Below, one piece after another: positions 19,812 to 28,585 of a DNA stretch of 33,070 nt. The stretch's first letter is position 1. Every line of letters begins with the position of its first letter. A program made the position numbers and the translations under genes. This DNA is from Ilumatobacteraceae bacterium (GTDB taxonomy: Bacteria > Actinomycetota > Acidimicrobiia > Acidimicrobiales > Ilumatobacteraceae), in the NCBI GenBank assembly GCA_030726975.1, contig JANRCO010000030.1, forward strand, positions 1-33,070, given 5' to 3'. The notes under the pieces are model-generated. The model was not told the origin of the DNA, searched no databases, and saw only the letters and a program-made list of their open reading frames with translations.

Positions 19812-20598
19812 ATCTTTCATCGAAAAAGAGTGCAATACCTAAAAGTGCGATGGCAACGAAGCTGTCTAGCCACCAATGATTTCCGGTAGCCGACACAACA
19901 AAAATGGTTGCAGCCACGTGAAAGAGACCAAGCCAACGCCATTTGCTTGTGCAAGTGGCCACGATGCCGAACGACACCACCGCCGCCCAACCCACATGAA
20001 TTGATGGCATGGCGGCAAATTGGTCAGATACTCCCTTGCCTACTGGGCCGTAAACAGACATCCCGTATCGCGTTGATAGATCGATATACCCGAGCTCGGG
20101 GAAAAAGCGTGGTGGGGCAACGCGAATGAATCGAATAGATAAACACATCGCCGTGAGAAGGGCGAGCCCGTTTCGCCATTTGGGGTAAGCGTTTCTGCGA
20201 AAAGCAAAAAGCCATACCAAGAAGATCAGCAACACGGGTACGTGTGCAATGGCGTAGTAAGCATTTGACACCTGGGCGAGCCACTCATGCTCGAGCACAA
20301 ACTTTTGTAAGGAAAGTTCTGAGGGAAGAAAGATCTCTCGCTGAAAACTCTCTAACGACTTTCCGCGCTCAATTGCTCCCAGCGATTGGTCGAGTGGAAG
20401 CACGCGGGCCAAGCGCCACAACGTATACAAACCCGCCACAAAGGAAATTTCTTTGGTGGCCGCAATGAATTGTGTTTGCACTTTGGCCGCCAGGGAAGAG
20501 CCTTGGGGCGATGGCGTTGTCACACGCTGTACTACAAATGATGCGGTTGCGCTTGATGCAGCAATTGCGGCACCTTGTTGCCATGTCAGCCAATCCAT
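19789..20598 (-). CDS. PAP2-superfamily membrane protein (inositol phosphotransferase/IPC synthase-like subgroup)
   Basis: IRVAPPRFFPELGYID, FAAMPSIHVGWAAVVSFG, ATGNHWWLDSFVAIALL (PAP2 motifs) in a hydrophobic multi-TM protein. Confidence 0.82.
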   Translation of the reverse strand: MDWLTWQQGAAIAASSATASFVVQRVTTPSPQGSSLAAKVQTQFIAATKEISFVAGLYTLWRLARVLPLDQSLGAIERGKSLESFQREIFLPSELSLQKFVLEHEWLAQVSNAYYAIAHVPVLLIFLVWLFAFRRNAYPKWRNGLALLTAMCLSIRFIRVAPPRFFPELGYIDLSTRYGMSVYGPVGKGVSDQFAAMPSIHVGWAAVVSFGIVATCTSKWRWLGLFHVAATIFVVSATGNHWWLDSFVAIALLGIALFFDERFIRPRRE

Positions 20599-20622
20599 GT
20601 GGAAGATCGTAAAGGGGAATGA

Positions 20623-21660
20623 CTAGCCGAGGTTTGGCCAGCGTCGTTTTTGTCGGCGCCGTTGCCCTGCGGCACCTAGCTTGCGGTGCTCATAGAGGCT
20701 CCATTGACGTCTCCAACCAGAGTATTCAGGCCCGGTGAGTGCAGTTGAACGACCAGCGGCAGCACGTTGACGTGATGTCCAGAAATCGGTGAGCGACTCA
20801 TCGCCAAGAAGAGTGACTGCTTTTTCGATGCGATCATTGAAACGACGTGTGTTGTCGTTTTCTTCGGGAAAAAGTGGTGCTCCGAAAATCACTCGTACGT
20901 GCCCACGGCGGGGGCGCTTCATTCCCTTGCCGAAAATGGAGCCAGTTCCATCGATGAACACAGGCACAACTGGTGAACCTGTTTTGATGCTCAAGTAAGC
21001 GGCGCCTGCTTTGAAGTCTTGACCCCAACCATCTGGTGAGCGGCCGCCTTCGGGGTAGATGACCACACTCCAGTCGCGAGCAAGAAGTGCACGCAATTCA
21101 TCTGAAGATTTACGGCTTGTGGTTTCACGGTCAATAGGGAATGCATTGAGTGCAAGAGCCGCAATGGTGCCCTTCGTGCGCTTATCGAAGAAATAGTCGG
21201 CAGCGGCAGCAACAACTAAACGGTCATTCCACGGAGAAGGAACCGCGGTGGTCATGAGCGGAGTATCGATGTGCGAATGATGATTAGGAGCGAAAATCAC
21301 TCCACCCACATCGGTTCGTTTTGCTAAGTCACTCAAGCGATCAATGCCTTCAACCTTTGGGCGTGCCAAGAACTTCACCATTCCCGTCACGGGACCGGCT
21401 ATCAAAATGCGTCGCACTGCGCGAGCAGCAGGCTTGCGAGCAAAAGATGTGTCGAAGTAAGCGCCTAAATGCGGTTCTTTGGGTGGAACACTCACACCAT
21501 GCGGAACCGATGGAGCGCGAAAAGGGAATCCGGCTCGGCGCCAAAATGCCACACCTCGCAATGCAACTTTTTCAACGCCGGCAATGCCACGAGCTCCGCG
21601 TTGTAAAACGCGTCGTGCGGCGGCTGAGCGGCTCTTGAAAGCGGGGTAGTTATTTGCCAT
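20623..21660 (-). CDS. 1-acyl-sn-glycerol-3-phosphate acyltransferase (PlsC-like lysophospholipid acyltransferase)
   Basis: VIFAPNHHSHIDTPLM (HX4D), AFPIDRET, WSVVIYPEGGRSPDG, GSPVVPVFIDGT. Confidence 0.9.
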   Translation of the reverse strand: MANNYPAFKSRSAAARRVLQRGARGIAGVEKVALRGVAFWRRAGFPFRAPSVPHGVSVPPKEPHLGAYFDTSFARKPAARAVRRILIAGPVTGMVKFLARPKVEGIDRLSDLAKRTDVGGVIFAPNHHSHIDTPLMTTAVPSPWNDRLVVAAAADYFFDKRTKGTIAALALNAFPIDRETTSRKSSDELRALLARDWSVVIYPEGGRSPDGWGQDFKAGAAYLSIKTGSPVVPVFIDGTGSIFGKGMKRPRRGHVRVIFGAPLFPEENDNTRRFNDRIEKAVTLLGDESLTDFWTSRQRAAAGRSTALTGPEYSGWRRQWSLYEHRKLGAAGQRRRQKRRWPNLG

Positions 21661-21672
21661 TGCGCAACACCC

Positions 21673-23259
21673 TTACTTCACATCGGCAATCATGATTGGC
21701 GGTGTGTGGAAGTGAGTGATGGTGGGCGAACGGCCCACAACATCGCTGGCAATTTCCAAAGCATCATTGAAAGTAGACGCAGGAGTGAAACCGAGTCGAC
21801 GAATGGTGGGGGCATCGCCACCAACAATGATGACCTTGCCACAGTGCTGAAGAGCATGGCTGCCCCAATACCACATGTAGAACGGGTGCACTCCGTGGTA
21901 AGCGTTTCCTGTGCGGTACAGGTGCTTGTACCACTCATCTTCGGCAAACTTCTTTTCAAAGCGTGCTTCTAATTCGCTTGGCACAGTTGTTTCTGTCAGA
22001 ACTTGTTCAAAGAAGTCGATGTAGCTCGGGTGATGCACAGGGTGGAACTCGTTAGTGGTGGGGTGGGTCATGATGATGACGCCACCTTCACGCACGAGTG
22101 GTTTGTTGCGATACAGATTGAAGAAGTAGCCAAGGCCTGTGCACATCACCAAGATGGGGTTCATGATGGAGTTCACGTTGTACGGGCAAATAAAAGGAAT
22201 ACCCATAGTAAGAATGTCGGTTTGACCTTGCACTTCAACAAGTTGTTGGCGATACACGTTTGCAGTGGTCACCTTGTGCACCGCTTCCACTTCACCGGCT
22301 TGAATGCTTGTCATCTGGTGTGGCGCTTCAATGGACTGGAAAATATTGCGACGCATGCGAGCAGGGGTGCGGCTCAGTGCTGCTGACGACGCAACAAACT
22401 TGGCGCGGTCGCGTGCATTCCATTCCCATTCACGCTTGCCCAGAAAGTCGAATGCCGAGGGGAAGGTGTCGTTGTTGACCGTGGTCTCAATTTGGAAAAT
22501 TTTCGGACCATGCTTTTTCATGATCTCGCCCATGCGCCAGTTGCTCTTATGCAACTCGCTCTTGTGCTGATCCATAAACGATCGGCTGTTTTCCATTGTG
22601 TGTGTGTTGTGGTGATGACGAAGTGAGCGGTACGACGAAAGACCCGTTGCCGTGCTCTTCCAGCCGCCGTCCATAGCAACCAAGTTGATGTTGACATACA
22701 CCAGCAAGTCGCTTTCGGCTGCGCGCTTGTTGATTTCTACTTCCTCACCATGAGGTGTTTCGCCAAGAAGTGCCAAGTTGTCTTGGTCTTCGGCATCGTG
22801 TTGGTACAGCATGCCACGAGGGGCAAAAGCATCGTAAACACGATCACCCAGCATGTGTCGCAGTTCGTCTTCAGTCATACGGCGATGGAGGGCAAGCGCC
22901 GCGATGATATGGACGTCGTCAACACCAGCTTCTGCTGCAAGGTCGAGTACCGATTCAATAACGCGTTGGCGAATATCGGGACGTGTCATTTTGGGAAGCG
23001 GCAGCGAGATGTCGTCGAAGGCAATGGTGAGTTTCATGCCAGGGAACAGGAGCGTTGGCAATGGGTCCATCTCGATGGGGTTTAACAGTGCATGACGAAT
23101 TGCAGCATCGATGTCATCAATAGGTGCTTCTGGCTCTGGAGCATAAATGACTCGCGAGCGATCGGCAGGCAACTTCTCGAGCGAGTAGTTTTCACCGCGC
23201 CAAAAAAGGATGGGTGGGGTAGAGCGGTCTACATCTAATACAAATCCTGGACGTGGCAT
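21673..23259 (-). CDS. LarA-like / DUF2088 lactate racemase-domain protein
   Basis: FDDISLPLPKMTRPDIRQRVIESVLDLAAEAGVDDVHIIAALALHRRMTEDELRHMLG; EINKRAAESDLLVYVNINLVAMDGGWKSTATGLSSYRSLRHHHN, which lines up with the LarA GGxKS...GxxSY...H region. Confidence 0.8.
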   Translation of the reverse strand: MPRPGFVLDVDRSTPPILFWRGENYSLEKLPADRSRVIYAPEPEAPIDDIDAAIRHALLNPIEMDPLPTLLFPGMKLTIAFDDISLPLPKMTRPDIRQRVIESVLDLAAEAGVDDVHIIAALALHRRMTEDELRHMLGDRVYDAFAPRGMLYQHDAEDQDNLALLGETPHGEEVEINKRAAESDLLVYVNINLVAMDGGWKSTATGLSSYRSLRHHHNTHTMENSRSFMDQHKSELHKSNWRMGEIMKKHGPKIFQIETTVNNDTFPSAFDFLGKREWEWNARDRAKFVASSAALSRTPARMRRNIFQSIEAPHQMTSIQAGEVEAVHKVTTANVYRQQLVEVQGQTDILTMGIPFICPYNVNSIMNPILVMCTGLGYFFNLYRNKPLVREGGVIIMTHPTTNEFHPVHHPSYIDFFEQVLTETTVPSELEARFEKKFAEDEWYKHLYRTGNAYHGVHPFYMWYWGSHALQHCGKVIIVGGDAPTIRRLGFTPASTFNDALEIASDVVGRSPTITHFHTPPIMIADVK

Positions 23260-24449
23260 TAGCGCAATTTCTCCTGTCGCATATCGAAGGCCACCTTGAT
23301 GGCTCCTCGCGCACCTGCCTCAGAGGCATGGCGCAGTGCTTGTTGATATTCAGATAACGGGTAAGTAGCTGAGAGCATTTGTTCAGCACGAATTTCATTT
23401 GCCAATTCAATAGCCATCAAAAATGTGCGCTGTTTGGTTCCGTTGGGCAATGTTTCCGTGCCATACGTGTAAGCCCCCATGAGTTGCGTTTCACGGTGCC
23501 ATAAGCCGGTGAGGTCGGTGGTGACTTCGCTTGGCATTCCCATGAGAACAATGCGTCCCCGTGGGCGAGTCATACGTAGCGATAATGCGATGCTGTTGCT
23601 ATTGCCAACTGCGTCGATGGTGACATGTGCTCCTGAAGACAAGTAGTCGCCAACAACATGGCAACCTGCCGCGTGGCGCACAGCGCGCATCAGTTCATCG
23701 GGCTTCACAACGGAAGTTGCTCCGAAAGTTTTTGCGAGTCGCATCTGGGCGGGGTAACGCGCACCAACGACAATGGTTGCTTGTGGAGAGTATTTACGCA
23801 GAGCGGCAATTGCGCTGAGGCCCATGGTGCCTGCACCCAGCACGGCAAAGAGCGGGGTTTCAGTTGAGCTTGCATGAGAAATAGCTAAGAGCGCAGCGTG
23901 AATACCACCAGCAACTGGTTCTACAAGAACTGCACGTTCATCGGGCATATCGCTTGCGATGGTGTGAATTTGCGATGCATGGGCAATGAGTTCTGTTGCC
24001 CAACCTCCGCCAGTGGAATTGCAAAAACCGATTTGGATTCCGGGCTCTAATGGTGGCATTGCTAAATGCGCGTAGTCGTCGCCATCACCTGGTGCCGCAT
24101 CGGGAAAGGGAAGTTCGACACCACGTGCGGCATGGCCAAGCACTGGTTCAATAACGATGCGTTCACCGCTATCGAGCGTGCCAACAATTTCGTGCCCAGG
24201 TACAAAAGGAAAACTCACCCAATGCTCGAAGTAGGTGGAAGCGTGACCTTCCACGGTGGCAAGGTCGCTACCGCAAATGCCGGTGAGCAGTGGATGCACG
24301 CGCTGCCATTCGTTGTCCACCAGTTCAGGCGGCTCACAGTTGGTGAGAGTGAGTGGCCCAATTTTTGCAGCAGTGCCTGTATCGATGCCCGATACCAAGC
24401 GGGCCAACATAAAGCGGCCAGTGCTGCGGTCGACGCGGAGTGCTTTCAT
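23259..24449 (-). CDS. zinc-type alcohol dehydrogenase-like MDR oxidoreductase
   Basis: LTGICGSDLATVEGH, FPFVPGHEIVGTLDSGERIVIEPVLG, FAVLGAGTMGLSAIAALRKYSPQATIVVGARYPAQ, VTIDAVGNSNSIALSLRM. Confidence 0.88.
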   Translation of the reverse strand: MKALRVDRSTGRFMLARLVSGIDTGTAAKIGPLTLTNCEPPELVDNEWQRVHPLLTGICGSDLATVEGHASTYFEHWVSFPFVPGHEIVGTLDSGERIVIEPVLGHAARGVELPFPDAAPGDGDDYAHLAMPPLEPGIQIGFCNSTGGGWATELIAHASQIHTIASDMPDERAVLVEPVAGGIHAALLAISHASSTETPLFAVLGAGTMGLSAIAALRKYSPQATIVVGARYPAQMRLAKTFGATSVVKPDELMRAVRHAAGCHVVGDYLSSGAHVTIDAVGNSNSIALSLRMTRPRGRIVLMGMPSEVTTDLTGLWHRETQLMGAYTYGTETLPNGTKQRTFLMAIELANEIRAEQMLSATYPLSEYQQALRHASEAGARGAIKVAFDMRQEKLR

Positions 24450-26803
24450 CGTTGACGCTCATTCATGAGTGGGGAAAATGGCAAGATGCGCTTGGGGGCA
24501 CCCGCTGCTTTTTCCCAATCTTCTACAAGCCAGCCACGCTTACGAGCAATAGAAGCAAGGCGAGTTTCGGGGTTCACAGCAACAGGGTGCCCGACTGCTT
24601 CAAGTAGGGGAAGGTCTGAAGTGGAGTCGGCGTAGGCCACACAGTCGTCGAGGTGCACGCCAAGCGAAGCGCAGTAGTCGGCAAGTACCTGAGCACGTGT
24701 TTCGCCTGTGGGTGGGGCTTTGATGAGTTGCCCGCTGTACGTGTTGTCGGGGCGAATAGACATTTCTGCTCCAACAATTTCATCGAAGAGTGGTCGCAAG
24801 CCTTCAACATTGAAAGTGAGTGCACCGGTAATAAGAATGGTTTTATGGCCAAGTGCACGATGCTCGCGGACGCGACGAATGGCGGCAGGGAATGATTTTG
24901 CAATGATGACGTCGGTCATCATGAGCTGAGTATCGATAGCAATTTGGTCGACAGGTGCGTCTTCATAGCGACGATAGAAGTAGCGCAAGAAGTCGCTGCG
25001 GTCTTTGCGGTCCATTGAGAGCAGGGTGGGGGCCTCTTTCATGGTGCGCAAGAAATAGCGTGCACGTTCTGCATTATTGAGGTGGCGCGTTGCAAGCCAT
25101 GAGTAGCTCTCTACGACGTTTGAAGCAATGAGTGTATTCTCTAGGTCGAATGCGGCAACTTTGCGATCGGGTGAGAGCACGTTTGCGCGCAAACGAGTAG
25201 CGCGGTCGGTTTTGGTTTTTCCCGGCGTCATTTTGACGCGGGCGTGGTCGACCACAGAAGGAAGATGCACTTCTTTTACATAGTGATTCCAGTTCACTAC
25301 GCGCGGGTCGAAACAAAAATCGCGTTGGTCTGTTTGGTCGAGTTCATTCCACAGTGAGAGCAGGTTGTCGACGCTGTAAATGGCTTCGCACTCGGTGTAC
25401 AAACCGTAGAGCTCTACATATTCCAAAGCGCGTTCTACTTCAATACGCTTTTCGTCGAGCTTCGCCGACCATGCAGCTTGTGCGCCACGCAAGGGAAGAG
25501 CTTGCAGCACTCGTTCGCCTTGTGTAATGACAGTTTTCGCACGTGAGAGTTGTTGTTGCACGCGCCCGCGGCCGGGGAAGCGCCAATCGGGCACCACAAT
25601 GGGCTGGCCTTCAGAGTCGTAAATAGGGTGCTCGGTAAACCAGTCGCGCACATTGTTCACCAAGTCGCTGTAGCGCAAGGGGTTTATGCTTCCTGAAGCA
25701 ACCTGTGTGATGTACGGAGATTTTTCGGGCCCTGCTGCTGCAACAGCAATGATGGCTGCAACTACGAGGTCAACGGGAATGACGTCGACAGTTCCTTCTG
25801 GTACGCCAGGAAATTCACGCAGGAGCCCACGTGCGTAGGAGATGATGACAGGTTCGGCCATACGAAAGCCGCGAATCCAGCCTGGCTTTGGTTCAAGAAC
25901 TGCCGACTCGATAATGGAGGGGCGCACGATGTTGACGGGAAGTGCACCTTTTGTTTCAGTGAGTGCTTGCTCGCCAAGCGCCTTGGTGAATGCGTAAGCA
26001 TCGGGCCAACCCACGCTTGCTGCGCGTGAACGACCTGCTTGAACAAGTTCGCTACTCACCCAACGTTCGCGCAATTGTTCTGTTTTTGCTGCAAGTGCAG
26101 GAGCGCCGGCTGCGCCGAGTTCGCGGCGTGCACCCTTGCGGAAACCTTCCAGCACTTTTGGCGTACGGCTTGCAGCTTCAACGTCGCTTCGCAAGCGTCG
26201 TGCCGAGGCCACTTCCGCTTTCCAGCTCAGCCCAATATCGAAAGGACCTTCCGATACCAGTTGCTCAGGTGCTGTACCGCGCCGGTTGCCTGCTACGTAA
26301 CAAGTGCTCACGGCAACAAGGTGTGGCATGTTGGTGCCACTCGGGTGAAGTTCATTGAGCAGTGCAGCGAGTCGTGTTGGGCCTAAGAGGTTGACTTCCA
26401 CTGCGGAGTCGAGTGGCGAGTCGAACGACACCGCTGCAGCCGAGTGAATAATGATGTCGCAAGAGGCAAGTAGTGCACGGTCGGTTTCATTGAGCGATAA
26501 GCCATCCACAGAAATGTCGCCGTCAAGTGCATGCACGCGTCGTGCGGTCATTGCATCGAAGGTTTCTGCACTATTGGCGTGCATGTCGCGTAAACGGTCG
26601 AAGGCGTCGTTGCTCAGAATTTCACGCTTCACTCGCGATGCTGCACCGCGGCGACCACCACGAATAATGAGAAAGAGCTCGCACCCTGGTGCGCTACGTA
26701 AGAGGCGTTCCACGAGGGCAGTGCCCACGAATCCGGTGGAACCGGTGATGGCGATCTTGCGCCCCGATAGAGAATCAGCAATCATGCGAGACTTTTCTAG
26801 CAC
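24446..26803 (-). CDS. fusion protein: SDR/fatty acyl-CoA reductase-like (NAD_binding_4) N-terminal domain plus HAD-IB-like C-terminal domain
   Basis: KIAITGSTGFVGTALVERLLRSAPGCELFLIIRG, YAFTKALGEQAL (YxxxK); C-terminus KVAAFDLENTLIASNVVESYSW, TILITGALTFNVEGL, CVAYADSTSDLPLLEAVGHPVAVNP. Start is GTG 26803 or ATG 26785. Confidence 0.87.
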   Translation of the reverse strand: MLEKSRMIADSLSGRKIAITGSTGFVGTALVERLLRSAPGCELFLIIRGGRRGAASRVKREILSNDAFDRLRDMHANSAETFDAMTARRVHALDGDISVDGLSLNETDRALLASCDIIIHSAAAVSFDSPLDSAVEVNLLGPTRLAALLNELHPSGTNMPHLVAVSTCYVAGNRRGTAPEQLVSEGPFDIGLSWKAEVASARRLRSDVEAASRTPKVLEGFRKGARRELGAAGAPALAAKTEQLRERWVSSELVQAGRSRAASVGWPDAYAFTKALGEQALTETKGALPVNIVRPSIIESAVLEPKPGWIRGFRMAEPVIISYARGLLREFPGVPEGTVDVIPVDLVVAAIIAVAAAGPEKSPYITQVASGSINPLRYSDLVNNVRDWFTEHPIYDSEGQPIVVPDWRFPGRGRVQQQLSRAKTVITQGERVLQALPLRGAQAAWSAKLDEKRIEVERALEYVELYGLYTECEAIYSVDNLLSLWNELDQTDQRDFCFDPRVVNWNHYVKEVHLPSVVDHARVKMTPGKTKTDRATRLRANVLSPDRKVAAFDLENTLIASNVVESYSWLATRHLNNAERARYFLRTMKEAPTLLSMDRKDRSDFLRYFYRRYEDAPVDQIAIDTQLMMTDVIIAKSFPAAIRRVREHRALGHKTILITGALTFNVEGLRPLFDEIVGAEMSIRPDNTYSGQLIKAPPTGETRAQVLADYCASLGVHLDDCVAYADSTSDLPLLEAVGHPVAVNPETRLASIARKRGWLVEDWEKAAGAPKRILPFSPLMNERQR

Positions 26804-26806
26804 ATT

Positions 26807-26826
26807 CCTCTACCATTTGGTAGAGG
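26807..26826. promoter_or_regulatory. palindrome CCTCTACCA-TT-TGGTAGAGG, candidate TetR operator
   Basis: Perfect 9-bp inverted arms with a 2-nt spacer, in the divergent intergenic region between the tetR-type gene and the lipid operon. Confidence 0.7.
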
Positions 26827-26847
26827 CGAACGGGAAAGTGGGAAAAT

Positions 26848-27456
26848 ATGGCCGAAATCCGTAAAAAACATGCTCAACCCACGCGGGAGCGCATTCTCGA
26901 TGCGGCCCTTGACCTCTTTGGTTCGGGTGGGGTCGACGCCACCAGCTTGGATGACATTGCCCGCGCTGTGGGGGTGGCCAAGCAGACCGTGCTCTACTGG
27001 TTCGTTACCAAAGAAGAATTGGCTGTTGCAGTGATGCAGCGCGTTGCCGATGAACTGGTGTTGGAAATTGGTGCCGCTATTCGCTCGGCCCCACATGGTT
27101 TTGCACGTATTGAGGCAACAGTGACCGCGGTCTTTCGCCCAGCCATTCGCCGGCCTGCATTACTTGGTCTCATTCGCGAGCTCAACCGCTTGCCGCCAGC
27201 ACTCAGTGAAGCACTCATCGACAAGGTGGCTCCACTCATCAACATGGCTGCAATCTATTTGGAAAAAGAAATGGATGAAGGGCGCCTACGTCGTGCCGAC
27301 CCCCATTTGTTGTTGGCCTTTGTGTATTCCACTGTGGTGGGTGTTGCTACAGAGCCGGTGGCGCTTCGTGCTGTGGGGTGGCAACCAACAACGGTGGGTC
27401 TGCGTGCATTGCGTCGTGAGCTGCTCGAATTTTTGCGAGCAGCACTCACGCCTTAG
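26848..27456 (+). CDS. TetR/AcrR family transcriptional regulator
   Basis: PTRERILDAALDLFGSGGVDATSLDDIARAVGVAKQTVLYWFVTKEELAVAVM (TetR_N HTH). Confidence 0.93.
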   Translation: MAEIRKKHAQPTRERILDAALDLFGSGGVDATSLDDIARAVGVAKQTVLYWFVTKEELAVAVMQRVADELVLEIGAAIRSAPHGFARIEATVTAVFRPAIRRPALLGLIRELNRLPPALSEALIDKVAPLINMAAIYLEKEMDEGRLRRADPHLLLAFVYSTVVGVATEPVALRAVGWQPTTVGLRALRRELLEFLRAALTP

Positions 27457-28502
27457 TGGCTGGTGTGTCGGCGACGACGAGCGTGTCGTTCGAAGGCCAG
27501 CTCAATGAGGCGGTCGATGAGGTCGCTGTAAGAGATACCTGTTTGTTCCCACAACTTTGGGTACATCGAAATCGGTGTGAACCCGGGAATCGTGTTGACC
27601 TCGTTGCATAAGAAGCGTGAGGTTGATTCTTCAAAGAAGAAATCGACTCGGGCGAGGCCGTCGCAACGGAGCGCTTTGTAAATGTTGAGGGCTTTTTCGC
27701 GTACTTCTTGCGATTGCTCTGCGGTTAACAGCGCTGGAATATGCAACGTGGCACTGTTGTTGACGTATTTGTCTTTATAGTCGTAGAACTCGCCAGCAGG
27801 AACAATTTCTCCAGGCACCGAGGCAATGGGATCCATATTTCCTAGAACCGCAATTTCAATTTCTCTTGCGGCAATGAATTCTTCGCAGATTGCCCATTCG
27901 TCGTATTGAAAGGCCAGGTGCAGTGCAGTCATGAAATCTTCGCGACGAGCAACCTTGCTCACACCTACAGACGAGCCCATGTTGGCGGGTTTGACGAAAA
28001 TAGGGTATCCGAGTTGGTCGATGGCGGCATCAATATCGGCTGGTGAACATTCACCGTCACGCAGTGCAATAAAAGCAGGCTGCTCAATGTTGTGGTGCTG
28101 CAATATTTGTTTGCTCACCACTTTGTCCATGCACACTGCGCTCGATAAAACGCCAGACCCTACGTAAGCGATATTGCCAAGTTCGAGCATGCCTTGCACG
28201 GTTCCATCTTCGCCGAGGGGTCCGTGGAGCAAAGGCAAAACAACGCATTGTGTAGAGAGAGACGTAATGGTTTGCAAATTTGTTGGCGTACCGGTGGTTG
28301 ATAAACGACCTGTGGCCAACTCATCACGTGTGGGGGTGACGAGATTCCAATTGCCTGCTCGGCTAATACCAATCGTGGTGATGTCGTATTTCTCGGTATT
28401 GGCTGCCGCAATGACATGAGCTGCTGTAACGCAACTGACGTCGTGCTCTGCGGACTCGCCACCAAAGAGAACAATAAGAGGAATGCGGGAAGAAGCGTTC
28501 AT
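27453..28502 (-). CDS. ddl: D-alanine--D-alanine ligase
   Basis: IVLFGGESAEHDVSCVTA, LPLLHGPLGEDGTVQGMLELGNIAYVGSGVLSSAVCMDK, FLCNEVNTIPGFTPISMYPKLWEQTGISY. Confidence 0.97.
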   Translation of the reverse strand: MNASSRIPLIVLFGGESAEHDVSCVTAAHVIAAANTEKYDITTIGISRAGNWNLVTPTRDELATGRLSTTGTPTNLQTITSLSTQCVVLPLLHGPLGEDGTVQGMLELGNIAYVGSGVLSSAVCMDKVVSKQILQHHNIEQPAFIALRDGECSPADIDAAIDQLGYPIFVKPANMGSSVGVSKVARREDFMTALHLAFQYDEWAICEEFIAAREIEIAVLGNMDPIASVPGEIVPAGEFYDYKDKYVNNSATLHIPALLTAEQSQEVREKALNIYKALRCDGLARVDFFFEESTSRFLCNEVNTIPGFTPISMYPKLWEQTGISYSDLIDRLIELAFERHARRRRHTSH

Positions 28503-28585
28503 ATTTCTTCCCCCGACGGTACACGTGTGGCGAGACTTTTATCGCACTCACGACTTCCGACAGTGGGGAGCAGTATCTTTGGGGC

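Noticed and set aside
24488-24496. TTGGGGGC match to the TCA-gene C-run motif
   Set aside because: Lies inside the HAD-domain coding region, not near a start codon; likely chance.
28518-28530. ACACGTGT palindrome between ddl and murF
   Set aside because: Only 8 bp; too short to call an operator without comparative data.
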